Origin: Stomorhina lunata
Lineage: Eukaryota > Arthropoda > Insecta > Diptera > Rhiniidae
Length of the DNA stretch: 64,000 bases
Direction of reading: 5' to 3'
Assembly (NCBI GenBank): GCA_933228675.1
Contig: OW121742.1
Location: forward strand, 19,806,850 to 19,870,849
The position numbers and the translations under genes are program-made. Positions 48,401 through 60,000 of this stretch are shown here, in pieces (the stretch's first letter is position 1; each line of letters starts with the position of its first letter). The notes beneath the pieces are model-generated. The model ran no database searches. It had not been told where the DNA came from and was given only the letters and a program-made list of their open reading frames with translations.

Positions 48401-49804
48401 ATGAGCCTTGATCTATTAGCAAAATTCTGATAATAATTTTTAAATCAAAAAATAAAATTTTTTGTTTAATTTTTACCAAAATTTTATTAATGTGTCAATA
48501 TAATAAAAATTTATTTATATATCAATTCCATTTAAATGCCTGTTTTAGTGTCAAATTTCTAAAATTTAAAAACAAATTTATTAAGCCATTTTGTTATCTG
48601 CATTTAATCTGAATTCTGTCAAAATTTAATTACTCTGTTTTGTCGATAATTAAAAAACCTGATCAGATTTTACAGCAATTATTCGTTTAAACACCCTTGA
48701 TCTGTCTTAATATTAGATTTCTAGAATGTCATTGAATACACGTGTTGAACTTAATTTTGTTTTGTTTATTTAAAAAATTAATAACTCAAATTATTTTTAA
48801 AATTTTAACTAAAACAATAACTTATATATTGTCACCACGATCGGTTCAGAAGGACCTACACTGTTTGTATTAATTATTGTTTTGATCGGTCTTGATATGT
48901 TGTAACAAGTATGAAAGTTCTATAGTCGGTCAAGCCCAACCATACGAGACCCTTCACCACTAATATCAAAGGTGTTCTTTTTCGTTTATAAAGTCAAATA
49001 TTTGTTAAGTTGCTATTTTAGTGGAATTTTTTAAAACAACCATATACCAAATCAATGTATGGAAGTGCAACTTCTTAATATTATAGAGTCTTTGTCTGAA
49101 CCTTTAACAAAGGTGGACAGTGGTTTCTAAACTACTGGACGGATTTTTGAGAAATTAAAAACATCATAAGGTAGACATTAGGGTACCAGGAAATTTTTCT
49201 TTTTTGATTTCAAATGTTTTTCAACGGAATATTATGACGCTAGGTCTGAAAGCTTTGTTCTGAAAATTTGAGCCAAATCGTACAACGTTCTATGGGCGCG
49301 CATCGGGTCCAAGTATGGGGAAAAATGGGTTATTTTTTGTTTTTAAGAAACTTCAACTAAAACTAAACAATTTTTATAAGAAAAAATAATGGAATATTAA
49401 AGAAAACTAACAAAGCTTTATTTCAAATAGTCAAAACAAAAATCCAGTAAGTAGTTTTGGAGTTATTCAATTTTTCCCTTGAAAATTCATGTCCCTGAAA
49501 ACACGCCTAAGGATATGCACCAACATTTTTTTGTAAATGAAGAAATTCCAAAGTTAGACATGATTTAGCACATAATCGCTTGTAAGTATTAATTAGTTCA
49601 GTTTTGTTAACATTTAATAGAATTTACTTAGTTTTTTTCATGTTGGAAAATTATACATTTTTCTCAGGTCGCACAGTGCTACCATCAGTGGAAAAAAATC
49701 GAAAAAAAAATATTGCCGCAAATTTTATTTAAAGTAGTTGACTTCGATAGATAACAGTACAACTAACACAATTCTGAAAGAAGTTTTTTAATTTTGTCCT
49801 CTTT
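48401..49804. other. Unique sequence with a second dispersed repeat fragment
   Basis: The stretch 48877-48960 contains CTATAGTCGGTCAAGCCC and ACCCTTCACCACTAAT, resembling another dispersed fly repeat. The stretch 49050-49700 is less AT-rich and unrecognised. No gene is seen. Confidence 0.45.
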
Positions 49805-50290
49805 AAAAATTAAAAAAAATTTAAAAAATTTCATTTAAAAATAAAAAAAATTTCGAAAAAATTACTATAAAAATAAGAAATTTTTGAAAAATTTCCTAAA
49901 AATAAGAAATTTTTGAAAAATTTTCTACAAATAAGAAATTTTTGAAAAATTTCCTAAAAATAAGAAATTTTTAAAAAATTTCCTATAAAAATAAGAAATT
50001 TTTGAAAAATTTTCTAAAATAAGAAATTTTTGAAAAATTTTCCTATAAAAATAAGAAATTTTTTAAAAATTTTCTAAAAATAAGAAATTTTTGAAAAATT
50101 TTCCTATAAAAATAAGATATTTTTAAAAAATTTCTTGTAAAAATAAAAACATTTTGAAAAAATTTCTATAAAAATAAGAAATTTTTGAAAAATTTCCTAT
50201 AAAAATGAGAAAATTTTTGGAAAATTTCCTACAAAAATAAGAAAATTTTTGGAAAAATTCCTATAAAAATAAGAAATTTTTGGAAAGTTT
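49805..50290 (+). repeat. Decayed family B-like minisatellite
   Basis: Units of about 27-31 bp carry AAGAAATTTTTGAAAAATTT and TCCTATAAAAAT. They share the central-G orientation of 4837-8735, but with AAG in place of AGG and many truncated copies. Confidence 0.88.
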
Positions 50291-52600
50291 TATATCCAAA
50301 ATTTTTCTATAAAAGTTTTATTCAAAAAATTTTTCTGTAAAAATTTTTGTATAAAATTTTTATCTTCTTCTATTATCCTTGACACCCAGCGCATAGGGCG
50401 TCGAAAATGTTTCTATAAAAATTTTGTGACTAAAATTTTTCTATAAAAATTTTATGACTAAAATTTTTCTATAAAAATTTAATGACGAAAATTTTTCTAT
50501 AAACTTTTATGACGAAAATTTTTCTATAAAAATTTTATGATGAAAATTTTTTTATGAAAACTTTATAACGAAAATTTTTCCATAAAAATTTTGTGAAGAA
50601 AATTTTTCATAAAAATTTTATGACGAAAATTTTTCCATAAAAATTTTATGACGAAAATTTTTCGATAAAAATTTTATGACGAAAATTTTTCTTTAAAAAT
50701 TTTATGACAAAAATTTTTATATAAAAATTATATAACGAAAATTTTGATATAAAAATTTTGTAACGAAAATTTTTATATAACAATTTTATAACGAAAATTT
50801 TTCTATAATAATTTTGTGACGAAAATTTTTCTATAAAAATTTTATGACGAAAATTTTTCTATAAAAATTTTATGATGAAAATTTTTTTATAAAAACTTTA
50901 TAACGAAAATTTTTCTATAAAAATTTTATGACGAAAATTTTTCTATAAAAATTTTATGACGAAAATTTTTCTATAAAAATTTTATGACGAAAATTTTTCT
51001 ATAAAAATTTTATGACGAAAATTTTTCTATAAAAATTTTATGACGAAAATTTTTCTATAAAAATTTTATGACGAAAATTTTTCTATAAAAATTTTATGAC
51101 GAAAATTTTTCTATAAAAATTTTATGACGAAAATTTTTCTATAAAAATTTTATGACGAAAATTTTTCTATAAAAATTTTATGACGAAAATTTTTCTATAA
51201 AAATTTTATGACGAAAATTTTTCTATAAAAATTTTATGACGAAAATTTTTCTATAAAAATTTTATGACGAAAATTTTTCTATAAAAATTTTATGACGAAA
51301 ATTTTTCTATAAAAATTTTATGACGAAAATTTTTCTTTAAAAATTTTATGACAAAAATTTTTATATAAAAATTATATAACGAAAATTTTGATATAAAGAT
51401 TTTATAACGAAAATTTTTATATAACAATTTTATAACGAAAATTTTTCTATAATAATTTTGTGACGAAAATTTTTCTATAAAAATTTTATGACGAAAATTT
51501 TTCTATAAAAATTTTATGACGAAAATTTTTCTATAAAAATTTTATGACGAAAATTTTTCTATAAAAATTTTATGACGAACATTTTTCTGTAAAAATTTTA
51601 TGACGAAAATCTTTCTATAAAAATTTTATGACGAAAATTTTTCTATAAAAATTTTATGACGAAAATTTTTCTATAAAAATTTTATGACGAAAATTTTTGT
51701 ATAAAAATTTTATGACGAAAATTTTTCTATAAAAATTTTATGACGAAAATTTTTCTATAAAAATTTTATGACGAAAATTTTTCTATAAAAATTTTATGAC
51801 GAAAATTTTTCTATAAAAATTTTATGACGAAAATTTTTCTATAAAAATTTTATGACGAAAATTTTTCTATAAAAATTTTATGACGAAAATGTTTCTATAA
51901 AAATTTTATGACGAAAATGTTTCTATAAAAATTTTATGACGAAAATTTTTCTATAAAAATTTTATGACGAAAATTTTTCTATAAAAATTTTATGACGAAA
52001 ATTTTTCTATAAAAATTTTTTGACGAAAATTTTTCTATAAAAATTTTATGACAAAAATTTTTCTATAAAAATCTTATGACGAAAATTTTTCTAAATAAAT
52101 TTTATGAAGAAAATTTTTTTATAAAAGTTTTATGACGAAAATTTTCTATAAATATTTTATCACGAAAATTTTTCTATAAAAATTTTATTACGAAAATTTT
52201 TCTATAAAAATTTTATGACGAAAATTTTTCTATAAAAATTTTATGACGAAAATTTTTCCATACAAATTTTATGACGAAAATTTTTCTACAAAAATTTTAT
52301 GATGAAAGTTTTTCTATAAAAATTTTATAATGAAAATTTTTCTATAAAAATTTTTTGGCCAAAATTTTTTTATAAAAATTTTATGACGAAAATTTTTCGA
52401 ATAAAATTTTGTGACGAAAATTTTTCGAATAAAATTTTGTGACGAAAATGTTTCTATAAAAATTTTGTGACGAAAATTTTGCTATAAAAATTTTCTAACA
52501 AATTCTTTTAATAAAAATTTTTAGACGAAAATTTTTCATTAAAATTTTATAACGAAAAATTTTATATAAAAATTTTACTATAAAAATTTTATAAAGAAAA
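50291..52600. repeat. 28-bp minisatellite array (TATGACGAAAATTTTTC type)
   Basis: The period is exactly 28 bp (ATAAAAATT at 51001 and 51029). The unit is GACGAAAATTTTTC, then TATAAAAATTTTAT. A distinctive stretch containing ATTATATAACG recurs at 50727 and 51371, 644 bases or 23 units apart, showing a block duplication. A non-repeat insert of about 50 bp with GACACCCAGCGCATAGGG lies at 50360-50410. Confidence 0.96.
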
Positions 52601-53288
52601 CAGAAATCGTATCGAAAGTATGGAAGGAGCACTTTTGCAAATTATTGGTATCAAATGAAAGCGACGACACATCTGAACAAATCATTGATGACGGCGTTTT
52701 GTGTCCATTTCCGTCTAAGAAAAACTATGGATTATTTTTTTACTTTTTTCACCTTTAATTATAGTTTTATAATAATGATTTAAAAACGTGATAAAGTTTG
52801 TACTTAAGGGTAAATAAAGCCAAAATTTATTTAACTTGCATTATGCAAATATCATAGTTTTTGACGACTTCTGTCATTTAAGGCGACAATAAAATTGATT
52901 AATGTTCCCCACATCTAAAATCGTGCCTTATCGATGCAGAAAAAAAAACACAAAATGCGTGCGAAACTCAAAGGGTTTATGGAAAATAAGAAAGGGGAAA
53001 TATACCCAATGTAACAACAGTTAAATATTATTTTACTATTTATTAGGTCTAATAAATAAATGAGTTTTATTATTTATATACAAAGTTTATTTATATACAA
53101 AGATGTTTTATAAAATATTTAAAAATGATTTACATTTCATAATGTAAGAGGTCAATATTTGGCTATACTTCCCTTTATACATTTACACCAATTATGTAAT
53201 TTTTTGGTGATATTTTTTTAGGCTTTTATTAAATCACGCATTTCTTGTAATTGATTTTTTTAAACGTAATATCGGCTTAAACAAAATG
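52601..53288. other. Unique sequence upstream of the second gene
   Basis: The stretch 52601-52720 is less AT-rich and may be interspersed-repeat derived (GGTATCAAATGAAAGCG). The rest is the likely regulatory region of the gene starting at 53385. Confidence 0.4.
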
Positions 53289-53296
53289 TATATAAT
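53289..53296 (+). promoter_or_regulatory. Candidate TATA box of the second secreted-protein gene
   Basis: TATATAAT lies 96 bases upstream of the start codon, which would place the start of transcription near 53318 and leave a short leader. Other A/T words nearby (TATTATAATAAC at 53322) could serve instead. Confidence 0.4.
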
Positions 53297-53384
53297 CAAC
53301 CTACAAATAGACTAAATAAAGTATTATAATAACAAAACTTGAAGTGCAATTAATAAACGTAAAACAATTTGTTTAAACCTTAAA

Positions 53385-53973
53385 ATGAAACGATTTGTGA
53401 GTATTTAATTTAAATAAATTATTAACTCCAAACCTTTTAACTTAATTTTAAAATTTGCAGACTCTTTTAGCCTTCCTTCTTGTTCTTATCTGCTGTGGGG
53501 TAAATTGTGGTTTTCTAGGTTCCCACGTAGCATATGATGCAGGATTTCCACTGGAGTTACCATTTTCACCCGAGCCAAATTGTGACTTTGCAGCCAATGA
53601 ACCACAATTTGCCGCACCCCTACCAGTTGTTTCCGTCAATGCTCATCAGCCTTATGCAAATTTCGGCTATGCCGCACCAACTGGTTACAAAGTTCGTAAT
53701 TTTGGAGGTGATTTTGGCGGTTTTGGGCCCTTTTCTGCATATGCCTCTGTACGATCTCATCATAAATTTGCCTATCCTTCCACTTTGCCTTCATTTTATA
53801 GTGCTCCTGCTCCAGTGCCCTATGGTCCATCACCAATTACTTATAATGGTTTTCAGGGTCCCAGGACTGTAGTCAAATTTGGTCAACCTATTACCACAAC
53901 TACAACAACTTACGCATCCGCTGCAGCAGGAATACCGCTATCAAAGCCTTTTGGTTATGCAACCGGTTGGTGA
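53385..53973 (+). CDS. Secreted Pro/Tyr/Gly/Ala-rich structural protein (174 aa, two exons)
   Basis: Exon 1 is 53385-53396 (MKRF). The 64-bp intron 53397-53460 has a GTGAGT donor and TTTGCAG acceptor. Exon 2 is 53461-53973, ending in TGA, joined in phase 0. Residues 1-20 form a signal peptide with core TLLAFLLVLICCGVNC. The mature chain is low-complexity: PLELPFSPEPNCDF near the start, QPYANFGYAAPTGY in the middle, then FGGDFGGFGPF, SAPAPVPYGPSP, a run of six threonines before YAS, and a C-terminus ending FGYATGW. It has one cysteine after the signal peptide. There is no Rebers-Riddiford chitin-binding motif and no vitelline-membrane cysteine motif. It is most likely an extracellular structural protein of cuticle or eggshell; the family is not recognised. 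Higher GC and a good splice layout make a real gene very likely. Confidence 0.85.
53397..53460 (+). other. Intron of the second secreted-protein gene
   Basis: A 64-bp GT-AG intron, the usual size for flies, in the same position (after codon 4, phase 0) as the satellite-filled intron of the first gene. Confidence 0.85.
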
Positions 53974-54089
53974 ATAACCTTAAGAGATTAAGAAAAATGT
54001 AGAATAAGCTTGAGAAAATATCTTTTTGTATTAATTTTTTGTATTATTTAGTTATTGTTTTAAATATAAATAATTATTTAAGAATTTTT

Positions 54090-55465
54090 CCCAGAATTTT
54101 TCTATACAAAAATAAATTTTTCTATAGAAAATTTTCTAATAAATTTTACTTTAGAAAATTTTTTTATTAAATTTTTCTTTAGAAAATTTTCTCATAAATT
54201 TTTCAATAGAAAATTTTATTATCAATTTTCTATAAAAAATTTTATAATCAATTTATCTATCGAAAATTTTCTCATAAATTTTCCAATAGAAAATTTTATC
54301 AAAAATTTTTCAATAAAAAATTTTTTTATAGATTATTTTTTACAGATATAGATTTTCTATAAAAAAATTTTCTCATAAATTTTTCTTTAAAAATTTTCTA
54401 ACAAATTTGCTATAGAAAATTTTCTCCTAAATTTTCACACAAATTTTCTATAGAAAATTTTCTCATAAATTTTTTTTAAAAAATGTTCTAACAAATTTTC
54501 TATAGAAAATTTTCTCATAAATTTTCACACAAATTTTCTATAGAAAATTTTCTCATAAATGTTCACACAAATTTTCTATAAAAAATTTTCTCATAAATTT
54601 TCTTTAGAAAATTTTCTCATAAATTTTCTGTAGAAAATTTTCTCATTAATATTTCTATAGAAAATTTTCTCATAAATTTTCTAAAGACATTTTTTTCATA
54701 AATTTTCTACAGAAAATTTTCCCATAAATTTTCTATAGAGAATTTTCTCATAAAATTTTCTGTACAAAATTTTGACAAAAATTTTCTGTACAAAATTTTC
54801 TCATAAATATTTCTAAAGAAAATTTTCTCATAAATTTTCTATAGAAAATTTTCTCATAAATTTTCTATAGAAAAGTTTCTCATAAATTTTCTATAGAAAA
54901 GTTTCTCATAAATTTTCTATAGAAAAGTTTCTCATAAATTTTCTATAGAAAAGTTTCTCATAAATTTTCTATAGAAAAGTTTCTCATAAATTTTCTATAG
55001 AAAAGTTTCTCATAAATTTTCTATAGAAAATTTTCTCATAAATTTTCTATAGAAAATTTTCCTCTAAATTTTCTACAGAAAATTTGCTCACACATTTTTT
55101 ATAGAAAGTTTTCACATACATTTTTTCATCGAAAATTTTCTCATTAATTGTTCTATAGAAAATTTTCTAAACAAAATTTCTTTAGAAAATTTTCTCAACA
55201 ATTTTTCTATAGAATTTTCTCATGAAAATAAATTTATTTTTATTTAGAAAATTTTCCTATAAATTTTTCTATAAAAAATTTTTACAAAAATTATAAAAAA
55301 TTTTCTCATAAATTTTTCTATAGACAATTTTTTCATATATTTTTCTATAGAAAATTTTCTCATGAATTTTTCTTTAGAAAATTTTCTCACAAATTTTTCA
55401 TATATTTTTCTATAGAAAATTTTCTAATGAAATTTTCCGTAGAAAATTTTCACATGAATTTTTCT
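54090..55465. repeat. 26-bp minisatellite array (CTCATAAATTTTC type)
   Basis: The period is 26 bp in the homogeneous part 54830-55060 (ATAGAAAA at 54841 and 54867). The linker is CTCATAAA and the core TTTTCTATAGAAAATTTT. Edges are decayed, with CACACAAATTTTC and longer TTTTTCTATAG forms. Confidence 0.94.
54111..54116 (+). terminator. Poly(A) signal candidate of the second gene
   Basis: AATAAA lies 138 bases after the stop codon, right at the start of the next minisatellite. The 3' UTR may therefore end in or next to repeat sequence. Confidence 0.5.
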
Positions 55466-55500
55466 ACAGACTCAACCATAGAATAAGATATAGGTACCTA

Positions 55501-56346
55501 GACATAGACTAAGACATAGACTAAGACATAGACTAAGACATAGACTAAGACATAGACTAAGACATAGACTAAGACATAGACTAAGACATATACTAAGACA
55601 TAGACTAAGACATAGACTAAGACATAGACTAAGACATAGACTAAGATATAGACTAAGACATAGACTAAGACAAAGACTAAGACATAGACTAAGACATAGA
55701 CTAAGACATAGACTAAGACATAGACTAAGACATAGACTAAGACATAGACTAAGACATAGACTAAGACATAGACTAAGACATAGACTAAGACATAGACTAA
55801 GACATAGACTAAAGACATAGACTAAGACATAGACTAAGACATAGACTAAGACATAGACTAAGACATAGACTAAGACATAGACTAAGACATAGACTAAGAC
55901 ATAGACTAAGACATAGACTAAGACATAGACTAAGACATAGACTAAGAAATAGACTAAGACATAGACTAAGACATAGACTAAGACGTAGACTAAGACATAG
56001 ACTAAGACATAGACTAAGACATAGACTAAGACATAGACTAAGACATAGACTAAGACATAGACTAAGACATAGACTAAGACATAGACTAAGACATAGACTA
56101 AGACATAGACTAAGACATAGACTAAGACATAGACTAAGACATAGACTAAGACATAGACTAAGACATAGACTAAGACATAGACTAAGACATAGACTAAGAC
56201 ATAGACTAAGACATAGACTAAGACATAGACTAAGACATAGATTAAGACATAGACTAAGACATAGACAAAGACATAGACTAAGACATAGACTAAGACATAG
56301 ACTAAGACATAGACTAAGACATAGACTAAGACATAGACTAAGACAT
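55501..56346 (-). repeat. 12-bp satellite, array 1 (GACATAGACTAA)
   Basis: About 70 copies of GACATAGACTAA with very few substitutions and one inserted A near 55812 that shifts phase. Because 12 is a multiple of three and the unit lacks stops in two minus-strand frames, it yields long Leu-Val-Tyr-Val or Ser-Leu-Cys-Leu frames. These are not genes. Confidence 0.98.
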
Positions 56347-57830
56347 GAAAATTTTTTGTATCGAAAAATATTGTTAGTCGCAAAATTTATAAAATTTTTT
56401 TTTTAGAAAAATTTATTAAAAATGTTAATGACAAATATTAAAGTGGAAAAATTTATTAAGTTCTTGAGTCATTAGACATTTGCTAATAAACTCATTATCT
56501 ATTTATTTGTTATCATAACCTTCTACTAAATATCTAATTTTTTGTCAATTTAAATGTAAAAATTACTTATATCTTGTATCTAAATTTTTTAGCTCATTAC
56601 TAAGGTCGTTCATGCCTATCAGAATTTAGATTTTCGTATTTACATGCAGACCTTTTGTTTAATCTTTGAGTAAATTGCCGCCTTCGATTAATCATCGTCA
56701 TCATCCGTACGCATCTTCTTCGTTTCTTATTTACGCAGAACTTAATGAGAAATGATCAGTGTTAAACTTTTAAATAAATTTATGGACATAAATATTTCTG
56801 GATGCTAAACGGTCTTCCCCTCTGCTGCTCTTCATTCCCGTTCATTAGCCCATAAATATCATATCTTTTAAAGTCGAAGTTGTCGTTCGACATGTGATAG
56901 TAGAGCGAAGACAATAACTAAACAATTTCAGGTTTTGTGATGACGATGATGATGAGATGATTGGACCTAAGACAACATAAAATAACTTGATGGTTACGGT
57001 TTGTTTGTCTTTAGGTTTTTTTGTTTAGTACCCTACATCAATATAGGTAGGGGTATAGTGAGTTTACAGGAATGTTTGTCTGATGTCAATTTTAAACTAT
57101 AGCAATAGCTTAAAATAATTTCCTGAGTCTATTTAATAGTAATGTCCGGTTTGGTCTTTTTCAATGTCAATTTGTAAATATTGATTTAAGGTTTGACTTT
57201 GTCGGTTTGTATCCAATTTAACGCATTCTTATTCACTTGCTTTTTTGAGTTTGTTTTATTTATTTGTACGCAATATTTTTTTAATAATTTTTGATGTTAA
57301 CACAAAAACAAATAACCCAAGAAGCATGAAACATGAATAATAAAGATATTTAAAATTTTGTCATGCTAATCAGTTGTTGTAAGTGGTTCCACTACTTCAA
57401 CTTTTCTACATTTTGTATCTTCTTTCCAGACGATTCTTCCTTCTTGATGAGTTTTTTAGACAAGTTCGTTAAAAATGTTAAGAAGAAGACAAATTCAAAA
57501 TTATATTTTTTAACACCGTAAAAATTGTGTCTCTAGAGTATTTTGAAATTCTTTCATGTTTTCTGGAAAGTAATAATGTCCGCATTCCTGTTTGTTACCC
57601 GAGGGGTATGAGTCATATTAACTTTAGATATTCATTTTTTAAGACACTTGCCACTGGAATTACCTTAAATGTTATAGATATACACTTTAAAGTCATTAAT
57701 TTTGTTCATAAGAAAATAAAACCTTATTATTGGAGAAGTGATTAATGAGTTGTAATTTGGTCTAAACGAAACTATCTTCCATGTTATACTAAAATAGGAT
57801 TATGTAAAATATTAAGACTACAAATAAACA
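56347..57830. other. Unique sequence, partly less AT-rich
   Basis: The stretch 56600-57000 has mixed composition with TTTATGGAC (56778) and CCCATAAATATC (56849), words resembling posterior Hox or Caudal-type homeodomain sites, and GATGATGATGAGATGA near 56950. It could hold an enhancer. The stretch 57030-57062 (TACCCTACATCAATATAGG) resembles a dispersed fly repeat. The short plus-strand frame 57527-57745 is unrecognised. Confidence 0.35.
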
Positions 57831-58878
57831 AAATTTTTTAAAGAAATTTTGTTATAAAATTTTCTATAGAAAATTTTGTCATAAAATTTTCTATAAAAAA
57901 TTTTGTCATAAAATTTTCTATAGAAAATTTTGTCATAAAATTTTCTATAGAAAATTTTGTCATAAAATTTTCTATAGAAAATTTTGTCATAAAATTTTCT
58001 TAGAAAATTTTGTCATAAAATTTTCTATAGAAAATTTTGTCATAAAATTTTCTATAGAAAATTTTGTCATAAAATTTTCTATAGAAAATTTTGTCATAAA
58101 ATTTTCTATAGAAAATTTTGTCATAAAATTTTCTATAGAAAATTTTGTCATAAAATTTTCTATAGAAAATTTTGTCACAGAATTTTCTATAGAAAATTTT
58201 GTCATAAAATTTTCTATAGAAAATTTTGTCATAAAATTTTCTATAGAAAATTTTGTCATAAAATTTTCTATAGAAAATTTTGTCATAAAACTTTCTATAG
58301 AAAATTTTGTCATAAAATTTTCTATAAAAATTTTTGTCATAAAATTTTCTATAGAAAATTTTATCATAAAATTTTCTATAGAAAATTTTATCGTAAAATT
58401 TTCTATAGAAAATTTTGTCATAAAATTTTCTATAGAAAATTTTGTCATAAAATTTTCTATAGAAAAATTTGTCATAAAATTTTCTATAGAAAATTTTGTC
58501 ATAAAATTTTCTATAGAAAATTTTGTCATAAAATTTTCTATAGAAAATTTTGTCATAAAATTTTCTATAGAAAGTTTTGTCATAAAATTTTCTATAGAAA
58601 ATTTTGTCATAAAATTTTCTATAGAAAATTTTGTCATAAAATTTTCTATAGAAAATTTTGTCATTAAATTTTCTATAGAAAATTTTGTCATTAAATTTTC
58701 TATAGAAAATTTTGTCATAAAATTTTCTCTAGAAAATCTTCAATAATTTTCTTTTTAAAGAAAATTTTGTCATAAAATTTTCTAAAAAAAATTGTCATAC
58801 ATTTTTTTAATGAAAATTTTATCATAAATTTTGCTATAGAAAATTTAGTCATAATACTTTTTATACCAAATTTTGTCA
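57831..58878. repeat. 27-bp minisatellite array (TTTTGTCATAAAATTTTC type)
   Basis: The period is exactly 27 bp over about 33 units, with linker GTCATAAA and core TTTTCTATAGAAAATTTT. As nine codons it gives a 243-codon minus-strand frame of repeated MTKFSIENF, which is a by-product. The right end (58735-58878) is decayed. Confidence 0.97.
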
Positions 58879-58880
58879 TA

Positions 58881-59270
58881 ACTAAGACATAGACAAAGAC
58901 ATAGACTAAGACATAGACTAAGATATAAACTAAGATATGGACTAAGACATAGACTAAGACATAGACTAAGACATAGACTAAGACATAGACTAAGACATAG
59001 ACTAAGACATAGACTAAGACATAGACTAAGACATAGACTAAGATATAGACTAAGACATAGACTAAGACATAGGCTAAGACATAGACTAAGACATAGACTA
59101 AGACATAGACTAAGACATAGACTAAGACATAGACTAAGACACAGACTAAGACATAGACTAAGACATAGACTAAGACATAGACTAAGACACAGACTAAGAC
59201 ATAGACTAAGACATAGACTAAGACATACACTAAGACATAGACTAAGACATAGACTAAGACCAAGTCATGG
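58881..59270 (-). repeat. 12-bp satellite, array 2
   Basis: About 32 copies of GACATAGACTAA in the same orientation as array 1, again directly following a TTTTCTATAGAAAA-type array. Slightly more variants than array 1 (ACAGAC, AGGC, ATATAGAC). Confidence 0.97.
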
Positions 59271-60000
59271 ACCAAGACTTAAACTAAGACATAGAAGATA
59301 TAGTGGAATACATTGACCCAGCCTAGAATATTCTCCCTGCGTATATTAAAAACAAAATTAAAAACTAGTAGTTATATACAATATTTAAATGTTGAAGTAA
59401 ATATTTAATTTACTTTTTATTTATTTAATGATCGACTTAATCATCCAATTTACAACATTTTAACATAATGATCAAATTTACGCGATTAATTACCAAAAAG
59501 GTAATAAATGTTTTTTCCCACGAAAAATTATATGGTTTAACATTGCATATCTTTTTTTATCCATAACTCTAACATATTGTTAAAATATTGTTAATTATAT
59601 AAAACACATAAATAATATTATATTATTAAAAAAAAAACTATTCTTGTTTCGATAAAAAAAACATATAAATATTTATTAGTTTTCTAGATTAAATGAAGGT
59701 TTTATGATTTAAATATTTTAAAAGCCTAAAAATAAAATAATAGAAGGAGGGAGAAGGAGGAGCTCAAGAATATTTTAAATTATAATTAACTGTTTAATTA
59801 ATAGGCATCACTTTTATTTCCCGTTCATGTCAACTTTTTAAACTTTGAAGCCTTAAACCTGTCGGCTTTACGAAAGCTTTCGAAATTTTTTAAACAGTAG
59901 GAAGTTTATTTTGGTCATAAATTTATTGCTAATTTATTTTGGTTTAATATTTGAAATTAATGTTAAAAACTAAATGTCTAACGGTACAGTCTATAAATTC
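59271..60000. other. Unique spacer between inverted 12-bp arrays
   Basis: About 0.7 kb of AT-rich unique DNA with a GAAGGAGGGAGAAGGAGGAG purine run near 59744. No gene is seen. Confidence 0.6.

Noticed and set aside
53448..53872. Other-frame and minus-strand open frames across the second gene
   Set aside because: Shadows of the plus-strand gene; they lack a signal peptide and splice logic.
57987..58718. 243-codon open frame of MTKFSIENF repeats
   Set aside because: By-product of the 27-bp minisatellite (nine codons per unit). Base-level variation shows no coding bias, and the dyad structure explains the conservation.
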